A DNA stretch of 64,000 nucleotides from Osmia lignaria lignaria (lineage: Eukaryota; Arthropoda; Insecta; Hymenoptera; Megachilidae). The notes below the pieces were generated by a model. That model had not been told where the DNA came from. It ran no database searches and was given only the letters and a program-made list of their open reading frames with translations. Each line of letters begins with the position of its first letter. The stretch's first letter is position 1. This document shows, one piece after another, positions 62,117 through 64,000 of the stretch. Position numbers and translations under genes: made by a program. The DNA lies in assembly GCF_051020975.1 (NCBI RefSeq), contig NC_135043.1, positions 4,030,001 to 4,094,000 on the forward strand. Reading direction: 5' to 3'.

Positions 62117-63940
62117 TCATTTCCTTGCATCGTCACTGTCCTCTTCTGAACTGTACCTAAGCGTAGAATAGACATATTCTTGTTTTGAATTTTCATTTTC
62201 ATCTTCTAACATGTCTTGTTGAATCAGTATTTGATCTCCTTCAGCTACCATTAACACAGCACCCTCTAAATCGTCCAACTGTATATTATCCTCCCTTTCT
62301 TCATCGTCTTCATGCTCTTCATTTTCTTCCTCGCTTCCTTCACTCTCTTCGTTCCCGTCATTCTCTTCAGTTACTTCATGTAACTCAATATCGTTCTCTT
62401 CATTGTCTTCATTTTCTTCATGTAACTCAATATCGTTCTTTTCATTGTCTTCATTTTCATCGTGTAACTCAATGTCGTTCTCTTCATTGTCTTCGTTTTC
62501 TTCGTGTTCGTACATTTCTTCATTTCCATCAAATTCCTCATTTTCTTCGTATTCTTCATTCTCTCTACTGTCTTCAATTTCATCATTTTCCTCGTCATTT
62601 TCTTCCTGCTCATCATTTTCTTCGTCATTCTCTTCTTGCTCGTCATTTTCTTCAGCAGAATTTTCATCAAACTCAACTTTCGTATTTTCAAAATCTCCAT
62701 CACCTCTATTAATAAACGTATTAGAAACATAATCCAAAGTTGGATTATCAGGTAGCTCTTTTTCATATAAATTAACTGATTTCGGTGAAGATCCATTTTG
62801 AATTTCAGATAAATCGCGTACTTTTATTTCTTTTTCACTTAGAGGCAATACAGAACCAAATTTGTGGCTCGCCGATTGTTCCGCGGACATATTTTCATGA
62901 AGTAAAGGCATCATGGGACTGAGAACTGGAGGTCCATCATCGTCTGATAAACGTGTATTCTTTCTCGTTTCTGTAATAATTTTTAATTGTTAATTATCTT
63001 TCTGTTTTAAATTAATTGTTAAAAATGTGTATAAATTATATAGCTACCTGTATTTTGGGTTTCCTGAAGACGTTCCAAAGTATAGCGCTGTATATTCTTT
63101 TCCTCGATATCTAAATTATCCAATTCTTCAGAATCTTCACTTTCCGAGTTGTAAGTAATTTCTCCAGTGGCTCTAGATTCACCTTCCGATTCATTTTCTT
63201 CTTCAACTTCGGTACTACTACCACTTTCTGATTCTTCTGTATCTGCTTCTTCAACTTCAGATTCAAAATCTCCTTCTTCTACTTCAATCATTGTATCATC
63301 TGCCATCAGACTTCCCTGTTGAGAGAAATAATAATTGTTATATATGTATTTATTCAAATTAAATGTTGTCATTAGGTATTTATTGTTACCGACATGACTT
63401 ACTTCTGCCTTTTCATCGTTCTTTAATTGTTCTTCTTCTTGCTCTACCTTTCCAGAACAGACATTTGCATGAGCAGCTTCATCAGTTATGTTCTTTTTAC
63501 ATTTTGAACACCAAGTACTATTGGCTGTATGTCCCAAATGAATGCTTGTATGTAGTAGTAATTTACTACGGGCGTTGTGATACCTGTCACAAAAAAAAGA
63601 AACAGTAGATTTATTTCTAAATAAATATAGATATAATTAACAAAACAAAATTCTATACCTTCCACAAGTTTTACACGTGAAATTATTTCCTTCACATGAA
63701 AGAATTGCTTCATGAGTAGCCTTTAAATGGTTTGCCAGATCATCGTAATCTTTACAGAGCTTCAAACACACCCCGCAAGTAACTGCAGCTTCTGCTCGAT
63801 GGAAACGAATCAAATGTTGCCATAAATGTTTCTTTGCTGGCCACTGTTTTCCACAAACTTCACAAGTACATTCTGTGTTTGTAGATTCATCATAAACCTT
63901 CCTAGAATCCTTCCTTGAACACTTCATCGTGGACTTTGCT
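62117..63940 (-). CDS. C2H2 zinc-finger protein with acidic repetitive tail (3' part; 5' end outside window)
   Basis: Probable nuclear DNA- or RNA-binding protein. Four exons join in phase: 63940-63659, 63583-63403, 63315-63048 and 62970-62117, covering about 528 residues. The first exon opens with an acceptor in mid-codon, so upstream coding exons lie beyond the right edge. Zinc-finger motifs are CEVCGKQWPAKKHLWQHLIRFH, CGVCLKLCKDYDDLANHLKATH (both shown by their C/C/H/H positions), CKTCGRY with HTSIH across a splice junction, and a shorter CSKC with a later H and C. The remaining ~380 residues are overwhelmingly acidic (E, D, N, S). They include a 14-residue unit repeated three times (ENEDNEENDIELHE type, about 62386-62510). 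I do not recognise a named ortholog; the zinc-finger family call is firm. Confidence 0.82.
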
Positions 63941-64000
63941 CTGAAATGATAGTTATTACAGTAAAATCTCTCTAGTTGTCCGTAAGCTGGGAAGCGAATG

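Noticed and set aside
62185..62755. Antisense open frames of up to 175 codons opposite the zinc-finger tail
   Set aside because: Mirror of the GAA/GAT-rich acidic repeat. The minus-strand frame joins in phase to zinc-finger exons, so the plus-strand frames are shadows.

Overview
This window is insect nuclear DNA, most likely from a hymenopteran (ant or bee). It is AT-rich, its genes are split by short GT-AG introns, and it carries insect-specific families: two sugar gustatory receptors, an odorant-binding protein and a cuticular protein with a Rebers-Riddiford-like domain. I rebuilt 15 protein-coding genes exon by exon, checking reading phase at each junction. No tRNA, rRNA, CRISPR array or prokaryotic feature was seen.

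Layout. 0-10.2 kb: mRpS14 (+), then two sugar-type gustatory receptors converging tail to tail (+ and -). 10.2-19.2 kb: a repeat-rich intergenic stretch with a TTAA-flanked short element, a 495-bp foldback element, a 66-bp tandem repeat, a short PKA-inhibitor gene (-), and a 1.4-kb composite inverted element whose arms are minisatellite and whose centre holds 93-bp repeats with CTCF-like words. 19.2-25.1 kb: IST1 (+), an odorant-binding protein with a very long insertion (-), another foldback element, and a cuticular protein (+). 26.1-31.3 kb: an AGPAT3/4-type acyltransferase (-) and F-actin capping protein beta (+), divergent. 35-45.6 kb: eIF5A (-), uroporphyrinogen decarboxylase (-), SSRP1 (+) and RNase P subunit p30 (+); UROD and SSRP1 start only about 130 bp apart. 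45.8-52 kb: the golgin GM130 (-) and proteasome subunit Rpn3/PSMD3 (+), divergent. 53-54.7 kb: a GAS1/GFR-alpha-like cysteine-rich surface protein (-), with a hAT-like palindromic element in its first intron. 54.7-62.1 kb: a gene-poor stretch with GC-rich islands. 62.1-63.9 kb: the 3' part of a C2H2 zinc-finger gene (-) with a very acidic repetitive tail; it runs off the right edge.

Most genes are unrelated housekeeping functions (mitochondrial translation, ESCRT, lipid synthesis, actin capping, translation, heme synthesis, chromatin, tRNA processing, Golgi structure, proteasome). The chemosensory genes form the only functional theme: a paired sugar-receptor locus, plus an OBP about 11 kb away. 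No new enzymatic or defence system is evident. The most unusual structures are the mobile or repetitive ones, above all the 17.27-18.64 kb element.
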